Below are positions 33,401 to 44,359 of a stretch of 64,000 nucleotides of DNA, piece by piece. Made by a program: the position numbers and the translations under genes. The notes beneath the pieces were generated by a model that did not search any database, had not been told where the DNA came from, and worked only from the letters and a program-made list of their open reading frames with translations. Position 1 is the first letter of the stretch; every line of letters begins with the position of its first letter. This DNA is from Pomphorhynchus laevis (Eukaryota; Acanthocephala; Palaeacanthocephala; Echinorhynchida; Pomphorhynchidae), in contig WNNJ02000654.1 in NCBI GenBank assembly GCA_012934845.2, forward strand, positions 62,001-126,000, given 5' to 3'.

Positions 33401-36400
33401 ATTTTGAAGAAAGCCAATATAATTACAGATTGTTGCAATTCTTAAAATTTCATTATTTAATGTTTTATATTTTATATTATATGGTATGCATGAATGCTCA
33501 TGCAAAAATATGTTTCTTGTAAATTTAAATATGTAATCTTTACGATTAATCACAATTATTTTACGGTTTGCTGATGGAAAATATTTTGCAAACTTCATTA
33601 TATTTCAATATATTGATCACTTTATTATTTTTGGCTGATTTCTGTGTAAAATATTGAATATTACATGAAACAGTCGTGAAATAGTATAGATTTATAGTTA
33701 AATGTATATGTGATCGAGTGTTTAATTTCAAAAAAAAATAATTTATAAAATTAAAAAGAAAAGCAAAGTTATTCTGTATTTAAAAATTATTTTATTTTCC
33801 ATAAAAAGTATTTTACTTAAATTCGATACTTAAAAAATCTAAAAAGATATTTTAAATATTAGCAAACGACTTACAAGTCATCGTCGTGAGAGCTATTAGA
33901 AATTGAAGGTGAATAAGCCAGAAGATCCCACTCTTTGAGAGTTTGTAAAATACCCTTATGGTCGTACAGATGCATCCAACATGGATGAACAACTTTGATA
34001 TCTTCACATCCGATTCGCAAAAAGAATAAAACGGCGGTTAGTAGTCGTTCGATATTTACGCCATTTGCTACTTTTTCACTAGACAAAGTAGAAATGATCT
34101 AGAAATACTCTATAATGTATATATACAATGTATTAAATTATGTTAGTAACATGTAAATGTGCAAGTTTTAAAAGTTGATATACGAAATGATAGACATTTT
34201 GAATTTTAAAATTTATTGTAAAGTTTCAGTTCTTAATACAAATTCTATTGCAATGTTTTTCGCTACTTGGATTTAAAAAATATGCAGCAACAAAAATATC
34301 AGTAATAGTTACTAATATTAATAAATTATAAATAATCAATAATAAATTATTAATTATTACAAATTAATAATAAATTATTAATACGTGCTGAACTTAAATT
34401 GATCATATAAAGATTTGTAATATAATTTGTTTTAAATTGGAAGGTGAATATTTTAATAACCAGCATATGATAATTTAGAATTTATAATTTGGGTCAAATT
34501 AGTATAATGTAAACAAAATTCTATTTTTTAGTCTAATGTTTTTATGTTAAAATATAAAATATATAGTATATAAATTAAGAATGATTTATTCGAAATTTCA
34601 GCATTTAAATTCCAGTTAGTTAATGCCCAAGTCATTAAGTTATTAAAATATTTCAGGTATCTGAATATATCTATGCATGTATATAAGGTATATATCTATG
34701 TATATTGTATATAAGATATATACAATATCTTATGTATATAAGGCAAGATTAATAAGGCAAATCAATGCAAATTAATACCAAATGCCCATCGAAGTACAAA
34801 GATTACTTGTAACCACATTAGCAATTCGGTTTTGGCTTTAACCGGTTGACAGTTAGTCACCTTTTATTACAGTTACCCAATAGTTCCTTTTTAATAAAAA
34901 ATTTGATTTGGGCAGTCGTTAAATTCTTGACGGAATCTGAGTTCAGATTTTAATATATCTGGTCGTATGCTTAACTTTTATCTAGCAAAATTGATGCCAA
35001 CTAAATGCCTTTGAGGGCTTTAATCACAATTAAAGCCCTTATGTTAGGCGATGCGCTTGGCTGCTTTTGTTTGCAATCTTTATTAACCATTTTATTAGCG
35101 GTGAAAATGTAGACTTAAAATTTGGTTCTTTACGCTGACAACGAGGTATTTTGACACATGAACTGGAATTCGCCAAAAACGTAACATATGCTATAGAAAA
35201 AATATTGCTCAAAAATCTACTTAAGTAGGCGCATATGAATCCATCAACTTTAACTATCAGAATAGTGAAATTATGCTCTTAATACATCAATCTAGGAGTT
35301 ATACACACCATATGAGGGTATTTCACACCTCATCTTGAGAATAAATGCGCGAAAATCTGTAATTTGAATTACCTATTTACCTTTGTATAATACAGCGATT
35401 ACATCTGATCTCTACAAATTTGGAATATGGAATGCGAACCGAAACGCGCAGAAATGAAACAAAAATGCGAGAATCATCTCCCGTAAGTAAATTCAGTTTT
35501 GCTCAACAGGAAATGACCTTTCACACCTTATCTTGAAAAAATGGGAAAAGTTATCTTAAAAACTCTTAACAAGTAAAATTTCTGGAAAATCTTTGTTTCA
35601 ACGGTATTCTTTGTTATTTTCACTCCATGCTACAACTGACTATATTAATAAGAAGCAATAAGCTGCTTGTTTAAAGTTTATAGGTATTCAGTATAAATGT
35701 AATATTATAATCGATATAATTGATATAATATTTTATATTAAATGATAATGTTAAAATTATTTAATAATATTATCAAATAGTACTAAATAATAATAAGCAT
35801 AATCATTTAACTATTTTAGTATTTGAAACGAAGATGAATTGAAAGGATGGAATTAAAAATAAAATTATAAAATAATTGATAAACTCTTTTATAGGCTGTA
35901 GCAATATACTGAAAAATATGTAAGTATTGGCTAAACTTTGGATCAACGTTGAACAATTAACTAAACTTTTGGATAAAGGTTAGAGCTAAAACTATTCGAG
36001 AGTTACTAACGGAAAGCGACGGCAGGAAGTGTAAAGATACTTAAAAGTCAGCGGTTGTCGTTCGTGATAGAGAGGTTTAACCCAGTGAACGAAAGGCTGG
36101 CGTCTTTTAGACTTTAAGTAAGAGGGAAAGAGGATAATAGTATGTCTTATATTGGAAAAATAAAGACTTTAGAACCAACGAAAGAGCTCATTTCTTCGGA
36201 AGAGGTAATTGCTGTTGTTAAAAACTTCGTAGTAGCAAGTTTTCTTAAGTAAACGAGACTAGACCTGAAGCTTTAAATGCTTTTGACGTTGTTGTCATGA
36301 AGTGGCTAACAAGGATCTTCAACGTTGCATTGAAGTCAGGCAAGGCTCCTATTAAGTGGCGAACTGGGGTGGTGGTACCGATCTTTAAGAAAGGTGATTA

Positions 36401-39400
36401 AGGAGTGTGTTCCAATTATCGGGGCATCACTCTTCTTAGCCAGACTGGTAAGTAATTTGCTAGGATTCTTGAGTTAAGGATACTGCATATAGTTTGGGGA
36501 CTGTAGCAAGAGAAACAATGAGGCTTTTGTCCGGTCGTGAAACTACGAGACAGCTCTTTACTCACTCAACTATCCTCGAACGGTCATGGTAGTTCGCTCA
36601 ACCGTTCTACATGTGCTTTGTAGATTTGGAGAAGGCGTCGACCGAGTTCCGCGAGAGAGGCTATGGAAGGTACTAAGGGAGTTTTAAGTACCACACTATC
36701 TTCGGGTAGCTGTGGCTTCTCCGCATGAACAAAGTATGAACTAGATAGGAAGTCAGAATCATCTCCAGCAGTCGTTGGGCTTAATCAGGGTTGTCCTTCG
36801 TCTCCTATTTTGTTCCTAATTTACATGAACAAAATTACGAGGCGGGCTGTTCTGACGGATGTCGGTTTTCAGCTCGGTTCCATCATGATACAATGTCTGC
36901 CTTTTAAAGATGATGTTGTTCATCATCTGCAATTCATCGTCCTCCTCTCCCATCCTTATTCTCTGAAGTTCCCACAACGTTCAGTCCCAGGTCCTCTGCT
37001 TTTCTCTCTTCTACTTGGCGATCTCTCTCCGTTTATCAAACCTTACTTTTTTAACGTCATGCAATACGCCGATGATATCCTCATCTATGTTCATGCACCA
37101 TGACAGACCTGTACAAAGAACGTATTGCTGCGTAAGCTGCACAAATTCGCTTCCCAATCTCTCCGATGTGCCTGCCGTCTCTCTGAACAATACTCTGAGG
37201 TACTTGAATTCAACTAGATCAGGAAGAACATTTTTCCAATCCGAATTGACATTGGCCCTAAAACCGAGACGAAAACATAGAGACAGTTTGGAGGTACTAA
37301 CCAACATACCTGCCGCTTCCTGGCGAAGCTTTCGGTTTACCACTCAATCTTCGTTCCTATCTTAACCTATGGTCATGAGCTTTGTGTTATGATCGAAAGG
37401 ATAATATATCGGATACAGGCGACCGAAATGAGGTTCCTTCATAGTGTGGCTAGACTTAGCCTTAGAGATGAGGTTAAGAATTCGGTCATTTGGAATGGGC
37501 TCGGAGTGAAGTCGCTGCCTCGCCACACCGAAGAAGGTCAGTTGAAGTGGCTAGCACACGTTCTGGGGATATCTAGGGATAGCTTTCCTCGAAGAGTTTT
37601 CCAAGCCGAACTCGCTGGAATGAGACCTTGAGGTAGACCTCGATAACGGTGGAAAGATCAAATCTCGAAACTAACCGAAGACTGCTTTGGGGTATCTTGA
37701 AAAGAATCTGGCCTGTCGCTCAGGATGGCGATGTCTGGAGTAGTTTAATTCGTGCACTGCCTCTACGACCCGACACCCGGACAAGTGGTTGACAGGAAAG
37801 ATCGTGTGTATTATTATTTCTGTTTTCTTGTCAAGAAATTGTCGCTGTAACATAATTAGAGCATGCTTCCGTAGCCGACTTCGAGAGAAAGGAATCTATA
37901 CTGAACCCTTATTTATTCAGTTCTCCAGTTCATCAAAAAAAAGTGGTGTGCAGCTTGCTTTTTATAATGCTGCTGGTGCCGCGTGTTTCACTGCACGAAT
38001 GTCATTGCAAATTTCCACTTATTAACATACTTTTGCATGAATGCAACGATAATGGCATATGCTTATTTAGTGACTATCATGTAAATCTGTTTCTTATGTG
38101 CTTACATGTCCGTATTTATCAAACTTAGGCCTTTTGAGTTTGATAATCTGAATTAATCGATATGTGCACATCACCTAAGCAAAGAATAAAATTAGTGAAC
38201 GAATCAGTCCATCAACATGTGTCTGCTATTTACTGGAAGCGCGTAATCTAGCGTTTTTCAAGTACTCGTTATCTTAGCATTTATCCAGCATACAACCTTT
38301 AAAAATCGATTTATGTAGTGATGCGAAGGTAGTCTGTATCTTCGAGAATTGTTCCGCGGCTGTGATGAACTCAAGTTTAAAAAGCGTGTCAACGAATGTA
38401 ACTACAAGATTAATAAGAATAAAAGCTAATAAGCGAAAATCTTGATGATCATTTCCATTATAAATTTGCTCGTGTGCTTGCCTAATAATTGTTACGCTTT
38501 TACATTAACTTTACTAAGTTTTTATAGGTCCAGTCAGATAGGTGGAGTGATATTTAATAAATCTCCAAATAATTAGCTTTATTTATTTTGTTAAGAAAGG
38601 TTATTAGTGCAGTGAAGTCTATAAAGTTATGAATTTTATACTGGGAAGATTCGTTAAAAAATCTTACTTAAAATTATTAAAAAAAACGAATAAAACTTAC
38701 TCATGAGTTATATTAAGTCCGTCAATCACAATAGGTTTTAGTGTATGCCCAAGCAATTTCATTTTCAGCACTTGGATGTCTTCGCTGATGTTGTTCGTTC
38801 TGAAAAATTTTACTCTAGATTAAGTTTTGCACGTCAAAGCTTACGATGGGTGGCAGCATAATGCTTCCAATTTTAAGATAAGTGCAGAATATTTGCTAGC
38901 ATTTGCTTCGACCTTAAGATCGTCCGATGTAATGGAAATACAGTCAATATCTGGTAAAGACTCTTTATTGCTATCACTATCACTTTCAGATGAATCGAAT
39001 ACATTCATCTTTCTGTGCTGACGAAGAGAAACTAGACTAGCTTTAGCTGATTTAATTAGATCCTTGCAATCAAGGGCAGAATCCACATTTTCAAATAATA
39101 ATTTCAGCAAGTTTTTTGGATTTTCAATATTGTTGTGGAACGCTGCTTTTATACTTTTCATGTCAGAACTACCACAAATACTAACCAGAGCATTGAATGC
39201 TGCTTTAACATCGGACGTATTTCCTAAAATGATCAGCAAACATCCTTGTCTCAGGATAAAATGAACCGTGTGCTTTCTCTTTATATCAGCTTCATGTTGA
39301 GATAACAATTTGAATACCTCAGCTGAATTGATTTTTATTTCACAATACGATTCCGCATTAATAATAGCCTGCACGTATGCCTTTACAGAAAAAAACGAAT

Positions 39401-42400
39401 AAAATGAAAGAGTAATGACATGTTGTTTACTTCAATTTATTTAAAAAATAAACTGAATTAAAAAATTCAGCTTAAGTATCAACTAAAATTCATTTAAAAT
39501 TCAACTTAAGAAAGAATAAGATGAATATAACAAATACATTTATTTGTTATACATAACAAATTATATTTATATTCTATTCAAAGATAAATTTGAAAGTCAA
39601 CATGAAAGTAAAACGTCATTTTATAAAAGTTCATTTGTAAATAAAAATAAGAAAAGAAAATGAGTACTTAATCTTGAGGTGATAAATAAATCAAATCAGC
39701 TAACTGAGTTTACGTATTTAATATAATTATAAAATAAACAAAACATAATAATGCTACATCAAAATTTAATAATTAAATAATAAAATTAATAATTGTTTTT
39801 AGATTTTCTATAATTTAAATCAACTTAAAATAAAAAAAATTGAAATTTAAAATAAACGTCATTTTTATGAATTGACTAATAAATAACGGACGTCGTATCA
39901 GAATAAGAATTAGTGGTCATCATGAGGAACCGCTATGTTATCAGGTTTCGGTCCCTAACTCCTCTACCCAACATAGCAGCGGGGCCAAAAAGGAGTTTAA
40001 AATTTGCGTGAACATTTTGAAATACTCCAAATTGTGATACCATAAAGTTGATGGCGTAAAATGTCCATTACAAGTCATTATTTAATATTTTAAAGGTTTG
40101 ATATCAAGGTTTGACTTAAGCAACAATATAAAATTAATGAATCATGTGATAATTATTCATGAATTAAAAAATATTTAAAGTTATAAAGACACAAAATTGA
40201 TAAAAATATATATGCAATAAAAAATCGATTATTCAATTCAGGTTCCAAGACGCAAAGATTTCGTTGAGAGAAGAGTTCTAAAGGTTTAACAATTTTATAA
40301 GATTAAAATTGCTGTTTGCAGAACAGCAATTTAATTATAATTTCATCACAAAGCTTAAAGTTACGGAAAAATTTATTTTTTACATGCCTTTTTTATGCTC
40401 TGTTGCGATTTTTAAAATTTGTTCTCCCTAAAACGAAACGTTAGCCTTTAATCGGTAGTTTAGAGGCTACCGATTAGAGGCTTTTGCGATAGGAAAGCTG
40501 CCTAAATTTAATCATTGAAATTTACCACAAAATACTAACCGTTTACCAATTTATGAAAATTATGTTATTGATGTTATTGTATAAATAAAAGTCATATTTC
40601 ACATTTGTGTAGCATCAAATTTATTGAATTAGATGTCAAACTTTAATTGAATGTAACAAAAACGTTGGAGCCTATTCCTAACTTGGACTCTTCAGTGGCG
40701 TGTTTAATTATTTTATTTTCCAAGCCAAAAAGCAAATAGATAGAGGTATAATCACATCATTATACAAAAGGAAACACAATATCAAAATGATATCGAACGT
40801 GTAAAAGCATTAAAAAGAATTAAACCTAGCGCTACAGTTTTCAGATTAATGCATTAAACAACAACATATAAAAAATATTTTATATAAATATTCAAATCTT
40901 AATGTCAAAAGATATTTTATAACAATGTTAAGTTTACATTTCGACCATTTTTACAATTACAAGTCACGTTTTTCTATGAAGCATAACTCCTTTAATCAAA
41001 TTTTAAAAAAGTTTTAAAACGAATTTACAAATTTTCTGCGATAGAGAGAATTAGGACCGAACACTAGCTTGTAATTTTGTAATACAAAATTGGCATACAG
41101 AGAGCTGGTGTAAAGTATTCGTAGATTGTGAAAATGGAAGAAAATATAGCGAAATTCTAAACATTAAAAGCTCTGGCGAGATATTAAAGGAAGAACAAGT
41201 TCTACGACAAATTGTACTCACCTTGGCAGCACTTGTCGAGTCATGATCATCTCCAATAAACTTGATGTTACAATTTTTAGGAGTTAATTTTCTATTGACA
41301 GGGTTTTCATCGGCTAAATATTCAAACAATAGTAACAGAAAAATTGTATTTTGAAACAAAATATTGGTAAGAATTATAAATACAGATAAGCAATTTATAA
41401 AATTTAAAACATGTTGCTTTTAGAAAATAATTAAATTTTCATTATAAAAATAATGAAAGAAACAAATGAAAATAAAAATAAATTATAAAAATAGTAAAAT
41501 AAAGTATTGAGAGAGTTCCTTCAAAACTGGAGCATACCGCTTATCGCGAAACTACGGCAAGAGAACGGACGAGGCTATGTTGTTATTTTTGAACGCCAAC
41601 CGTTTCTTGTTAGATGAGTTACATGCTTCAACACCCTGGCAGCCAGCTACAAGTTAAACACCGTCTCCTTTATAGGACCCTTCGCCTAGCGCGCCGAAGA
41701 GAAGAAACGGACCAAATATAACGATATCGACACGCGCGAAAACTCTTTCACGTCATTTGTGGTTAAAACGCTCAAAGCTTTCGATACTCTGGGAACGAAA
41801 CTCTTGGATGCGATCAGAACGAAACTTATTCATTCAACCGGAGACGGCCGGGCCCGCTCATGGTTGACCCAACGAATAAGCGCGGCGATACAACGCGGAA
41901 ATACAGCATGTTTATTGAATCAAGGGAGAGCCGATCTCTGGACTAACTATTTTGCTAACGTTATCAAATTATTCAGTTTTTAAAAAATATTAATAATAAA
42001 AAATAAATGCAATGAATAAATAAAATTAAAGATTTATATAAATATACAATATTTATATGAATATTAATATATAATATTAATATATAATATTAATATTTTT
42101 TAAATATTACATATTAATATGGATCCAAATATAAATATGAATATAAAAAATATTACAAATGAATAAAAATGTGAAAATAAAGATAAAAACTGTGGGCTGT
42201 TTCTAAAAATATGCATAATACCTCTGTAATACAATTGTAAAACTTGTTATGGAATTATTGTAACAATATGCTCATCCATAAAACAACTACAAATAACGAA
42301 GGTTCCGACGGAACTTTGTCTCATTGTAGTAGGATACAATTTTGTTTCTGATCTATGAAAGTTCCTGATCTATGAATTTTACATGTACAAAAGGAGCTGA

Positions 42401-43220
42401 GGATTCACTGCGTGTACATAATAAGATTAGAAACGTACACTTTTGAAAAAAACTAAATTTGGTATTAAAAATTTGCAAATTTTAGAACTGTCAATAATGA
42501 CTATCAGTGCGAACCCTGGTTGGGAATCATTATATAAAATAACCGCAATTATTAATTACGGTTAAATTCTTAAAAAAATAAATGCTTTTAATGATTTTTA
42601 TTTATTCTAAATAATATGAATATTATGATGAGTGATAATGCTGATGTCTTAAATATTTTGTATAAAAAATATGATTTAATTTAAAATATAATTTTATTTT
42701 TTAAAAAATTATATTTTAATTATTATTTCAATATTTTTAAATAAACTTCAATATAAGATTATATTTTCATATTTTTTAAGAATATATAAATAATTATCAG
42801 ATAATTCATGTAAAGTTAAACTTCTGAGTAGAAATAAATTTATGGCTGTATAACAGCATGCTTTTGCTTGAAGAACCAGATTTGAAGGCATAAAAAACAT
42901 TAAATTTTTTTAGATTAAAACGATAAAAGGTATATAAATATATTATTTACATAATAGTACTAATTAAAATATAATTTAATATGCAATTAAAATTAACTAA
43001 AACTTTTATGTGAAAATTTATAAAAACAACGACAATTGTAACTTATTTATAAAGCTTACTGTAAAATTAGATTTAATAACTTTGAAATGCGGTTTAACTC
43101 ACAAAATGTAAATTCCATAATTGATTTAAACACATTGTTGACATCATATTCCAAACTATTAATTAGTGGGAAATATTGTGACGGAATTGACATCTCACAG
43201 TGACAGCTGGGTTTTATCAT
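27430..43220 (-). CDS. NYN-domain ribonuclease, N4BP1/KHNYN/ZC3H12-like, 7 exons
   Basis: Exons: 43220-43103, 41313-41222, 39380-38845, 38799-38701, 34078-33875, 28571-28458, 27529-27430. They total 1263 nt (420 aa), start at an ATG, end at TGA, and every junction is in phase with GT/AG sites. Residues ~40-110 resemble a KH-like module (NIKFIGDDHDSTSAAK ... HFILRQGCLLIILG). An acidic Ser-rich linker follows (DSSESDSDSNKE). The NYN/PIN-like nuclease domain occupies the C-terminal ~190 aa: PIVIDGLNIT (first Asp), FFLRIGCEDIKVVHPCW, SHDDDLYILTLALRKRGCVI (paired Asp), SNDKFRQYF (fourth Asp), IFIPADPPHGRNG. All four catalytic Asp of the Regnase/N4BP1 type are present, so activity is expected. The family degrades or restricts viral and inflammatory mRNAs. 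No CCCH finger is seen. Introns reach 5.3 kb and are full of retroelements. Confidence 0.85.
27560..28200. other. Intron with short AT repeats
   Basis: 27580-27780 repeats gaaaattaattagttaaatt and a tcaattatat/tcaatcatat unit. An inverted repeat attaactc-ttatt-tgagttaat lies near 28183-28204. Otherwise featureless. Confidence 0.5.
28572..29915. other. Intron stretch, AT microsatellite
   Basis: 28760-29045 is a degenerate (ATATA)n/(TAATA)n microsatellite. 29440-29900 is less AT-rich and non-repetitive, but no gene could be read. Confidence 0.5.
29920..30054 (-). CDS. Possible 44-codon ORF inside an NYN-gene intron
   Basis: The minus strand from ATG 30054 reads MMAKYDERISRFERSSFYQI and ends MPDRDIRRIATLQ, stop TGA 29920-29922. 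Codon use and amino-acid mix look protein-like against the AT-rich surroundings, but I know no relative. It could be an exon or element debris. Confidence 0.2.
   Translation of the reverse strand: MMAKYDERISRFERSSFYQIVIEMNGGLDNIMPDRDIRRIATLQ
30465..30865 (+). repeat. Penelope-like tail family, copy g (best full tail)
   Basis: Plus orientation. Begins in the last ORF codons (GKFLWINNK, stop ~30491), continues through agaggaaatacatcattagc, the ggccccgctgctatgttggg block and the gtatcagaat-like block, and ends aatacgtagactcagttagctg-atttgat at ~30865. Confidence 0.7.
31072..31610 (-). repeat. Penelope-like tail family, copy h
   Basis: Minus orientation. Terminus at 31072 (ctgatcagaaaactgag), tail body to ~31440, then an ORF part (matches to 33300-33420) to ~31610. 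Confidence 0.6.
31688..31945 (-). mobile_element. Penelope-like ORF fragment, copy j
   Basis: A minus-strand 83-codon frame matching the ORF at 33598-33248: FLHEHSCIPYNIKY, TLNNEILRI, TICNDIDFLQNRLNNLIGTY. See 33005-33598 for the family argument. Confidence 0.5.
32165..32300 (-). repeat. Penelope-like family, copy k (small internal fragment)
   Basis: Matches 33300-33460 (tttgatgatattttgaagaa, acaattcttaaaatttcatt) with an internal deletion. Confidence 0.45.
32823..32976 (-). CDS. Orphan tandem-PHD exon (DPF/PHF10/KAT6 type)
   Basis: The exon has acceptor acttatag at 32977 and donor gtgaga at 32822. It encodes the end of one PHD finger and the start of a second: CSTCQSISHIQCIEMS, then NWQCMNCKACSKCNQLSDE. 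This is the characteristic junction of double PHD fingers (CxxCxxxxHxxC ... WxCxxCKxCxxC) in BAF45/DPF, PHF10 and KAT6 proteins, which read acylated histone H3 tails. It lies in an intron of the NYN gene, same strand, but cannot belong to that gene because the flanking NYN exons join in phase without it. I found neither the first half of PHD1 nor the rest of PHD2. It is either a nested gene with unrecognised exons or a stranded exon. Confidence 0.6.
33005..33600 (-). mobile_element. Penelope-like element, 3' part with longest ORF, copy i
   Basis: A minus-strand frame 33598-33248 (116 codons): HEHSCIPYNIKYKTLNNEIL, RIATICNYIGFLQNHLNILI, then a Lys/Asn-rich end and stop. The pattern IPYxxxx..LRIxxICxxxxFL..L..L...F...Y resembles the post-catalytic (thumb) region of Penelope-like reverse transcriptases (IPYSQALRIRRICS...F). 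This is a motif-level guess. The tail (33247-33005) has the catagcag/ggcc blocks of the dispersed family but lacks its terminus. No GIY-YIG domain is seen. Confidence 0.45.
34100..35990. other. Intron stretch of the NYN gene
   Basis: AT-rich to 34740, then a less AT-rich patch at 34780-35640. The patch has two near copies of tttcacacctcatcttga (~35321 and 35518) and a possible short + strand frame MECEPKRAEMKQKCENHLP ending at gtaagt (35477-35482). No family was recognised. It could be 5' debris of the LINE that follows. Confidence 0.3.
36921..37100 (+). mobile_element. Internal CR1-like fragment inside another LINE
   Basis: Near-identical to 55860-56030 of the full-length CR1-like LINE (gttcagtccc-ggtcc, cttggcgatctctctcc, aacgtcatgcaatacgccga). 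No CR1 ends are present. It encodes GPLLFSLLLGDLSPFIKP and the catalytic QYADD block. Confidence 0.8.
37101..37343 (-). mobile_element. Inverted segment of the host LINE
   Basis: The minus strand encodes AAGMLVSTSKLSLCFRLGFR, then LPDLVEFKYLRVLFRETAGT (family AAGMxxxTxKSExM ... EFKYLGVLFTSxG), the segment expected between the YADD block and the MTERxxxRIQAAE block. The two flanks of the LINE are on +, so this piece is flipped. Confidence 0.65.
37771..38700. other. Intron stretch, mixed composition
   Basis: 37790-38150 is less AT-rich and may be LINE-derived; short frames only. No gene called. Confidence 0.35.
39693..39995 (-). repeat. Penelope-like tail family, copy l
   Basis: Terminus aaatcagctaactgagttta at 39690, then the gacgtcgtatcagaataag block, the gttatcaggtttcggtccct and acccaacatagcagcggggc blocks. 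Truncated at ~39995 before the ORF. Lies in an NYN-gene intron. Confidence 0.7.
40000..41210. other. Intron stretch of the NYN gene
   Basis: AT-rich. Holds a hairpin at 40444-40481: a 15-bp arm (gcctttaatcggtag) pairs with ctaccgattagaggc at 14 of 15 positions around an 8-nt loop. Nothing else seen. Confidence 0.5.
41505..41985 (+). mobile_element. RLE-type reverse transcriptase C-terminus, subfamily B
   Basis: The + strand reads RRAEEKKRTKYNDIDTREN-like (41690-41740), then FDTLGTKLLDAIRTKLIHST and LTQRISAAIQRGNTACLL, stop near 41982. The family pattern A..AExRKxxKY...F.P.AxETxG..G......I..L...TG....xxLxQRISxAIQRGNxA is clear. The 5' part has two frame changes. It lies in intron 1-2 of the NYN gene, opposite strand. 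An A-rich tail follows the stop. Confidence 0.7.
41990..43095. other. Intron stretch, AT-rich
   Basis: 42050-42130 repeats attaatatataat. Nothing else recognised. Confidence 0.5.
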
Positions 43221-43608
43221 TGCTTGTTAGTTATCTACAATAGAAAACTAAATAAAATTCATAAAAAATAAGAAAAATTTAGAATTTGGCGTAATGTCAA
43301 CGGCAAATTTACCAAAGGCAATGCTTTAGCTATTCTTTTTAAATAAAAACATTTAGTGATCATTCAACATTAGCGAAACAATAGTCATCTATGTTTTCAA
43401 TTTTTTATATTATGATATTTAAACATTCTAATTATTTCAATTATATTTCTTTTTTATTTACAAGAACACCCTCTATTTTCAGTGGATCCTTACGTATAAA
43501 TCCAGATTAAAAACTACTGGTAAACACAAAAATCCGACCACTTGCTTTCTCTAATTTATAAGAATTAGAATTTCAATTATATGAACTTATTAGGATTGAA
43601 TTATTAGT

Positions 43609-43991
43609 ATTAATCTGTGAAACGTAAGGATGTTACGCTGCTCTCTCTCTATAGCATCCTTAAGTTTCACAGATTAATGACCCCCTCTGCAAATCTATTT
43701 CGAAAATTGTTAGACCGGTAAAGAGTCTATAAATTCGCAGTAATGTTTCGTGCGATTTTTCAGACTTGCTGGATTCTCTATAGATCATCCAAGAATTACA
43801 GCATGTTGAAACGTTAGTGCTCAATGCCTGCGCCCAGATGATCCATTGAGTACTAACGTCGGCGCATGATGATATTAGTAGTTAGGTCGTGTGACAACTA
43901 GTTCGTAACGATATTCATACACAAGTTTGCAGACACTTGTTTAGGATTAAAGAAGAGAGCAGTATAACATTTTTACGTTTCACAGATTAAT
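43609..43991. mobile_element. MITE-like element with ~38-bp terminal inverted repeats
   Basis: The left end attaatctgtgaaacgtaag followed by gatgttacgctgctctct is the inverse of the right end (43954-43991) with about four mismatches. No coding capacity. The right-end sequence plus its flank (cacagattaatga...ctctg.aaatctattt) also occurs internally at 43666-43706, so one copy seems nested in or duplicated beside another. An internal 16-bp inverted repeat lies at 43811-43826/43844-43859 (15 of 16 paired). Sits upstream of the NYN gene. Non-autonomous DNA transposon is the likeliest reading. Confidence 0.65.
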
Positions 43992-44319
43992 GACTTGCTC
44001 TGGAAATCTATTTGAATAGAATATATGTAATAAAATATGTGATTACATAATTAATTTTTAAATATTATTTCGAAAGATAAATTTTATCTTTACTAAAATT
44101 TATTTATGTTGATAATAAATCGACTTTTAATTCAAATTCTATTCTGTTAGGTTTAAAGCATTATTAAGATGTAAAAAAAAATTAATTCAAAACGCATTAT
44201 ATCTCTAATCATTTTCAAATCTGGATATCGATTCAAATTATATTGTGATTAAAGTTAGTGTGGGTATCGAACTAATTGTTATTTTTACAAATATTAAAAA
44301 TCAAAGGATATAAAATAGT

Positions 44320-44325
44320 TTATTT
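44320..44325 (-). terminator. AATAAA poly(A) signal of ATP5F1E
   Basis: The minus strand reads caAATAAAc about 35 nt after the TAG stop at 44360-44362. Confidence 0.5.
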
Positions 44326-44359
44326 GAAAAAGATAGTTATTTTTTCTTCTTGAGAGATC

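Larger units (their letters stand above)
36000..37770 (+). mobile_element. Decayed, rearranged LINE (APE/RT type, clade not assigned)
   Basis: Islands on +: VNERLASFRL near 36085 (endonuclease region); RETTRQLFTHSTILERSW at 36537-36590; FYMCFVDLEKA at 36600-36632; the NQGCPSSPILFLIYMNKI-like palm at 36783-36830; FKDDVV at 36904-36921; MIERIIYRIQATEMRFL then LSLRDEVKNSVIWNGLGV and GQLKWLAHVLGIS (37389-37575), the thumb/C-terminal region of a widespread animal LINE family. Many stops. A CR1 piece (36921-37100) and an inverted internal segment (37101-37343) interrupt it. It lies in an intron of the NYN gene, opposite strand. Confidence 0.65.

Noticed and set aside
42620-42650. tgatgagtgataatgctgatg as a second ribozyme core
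   Set aside because: No GAAA strand at the right spacing and no flanking stems.
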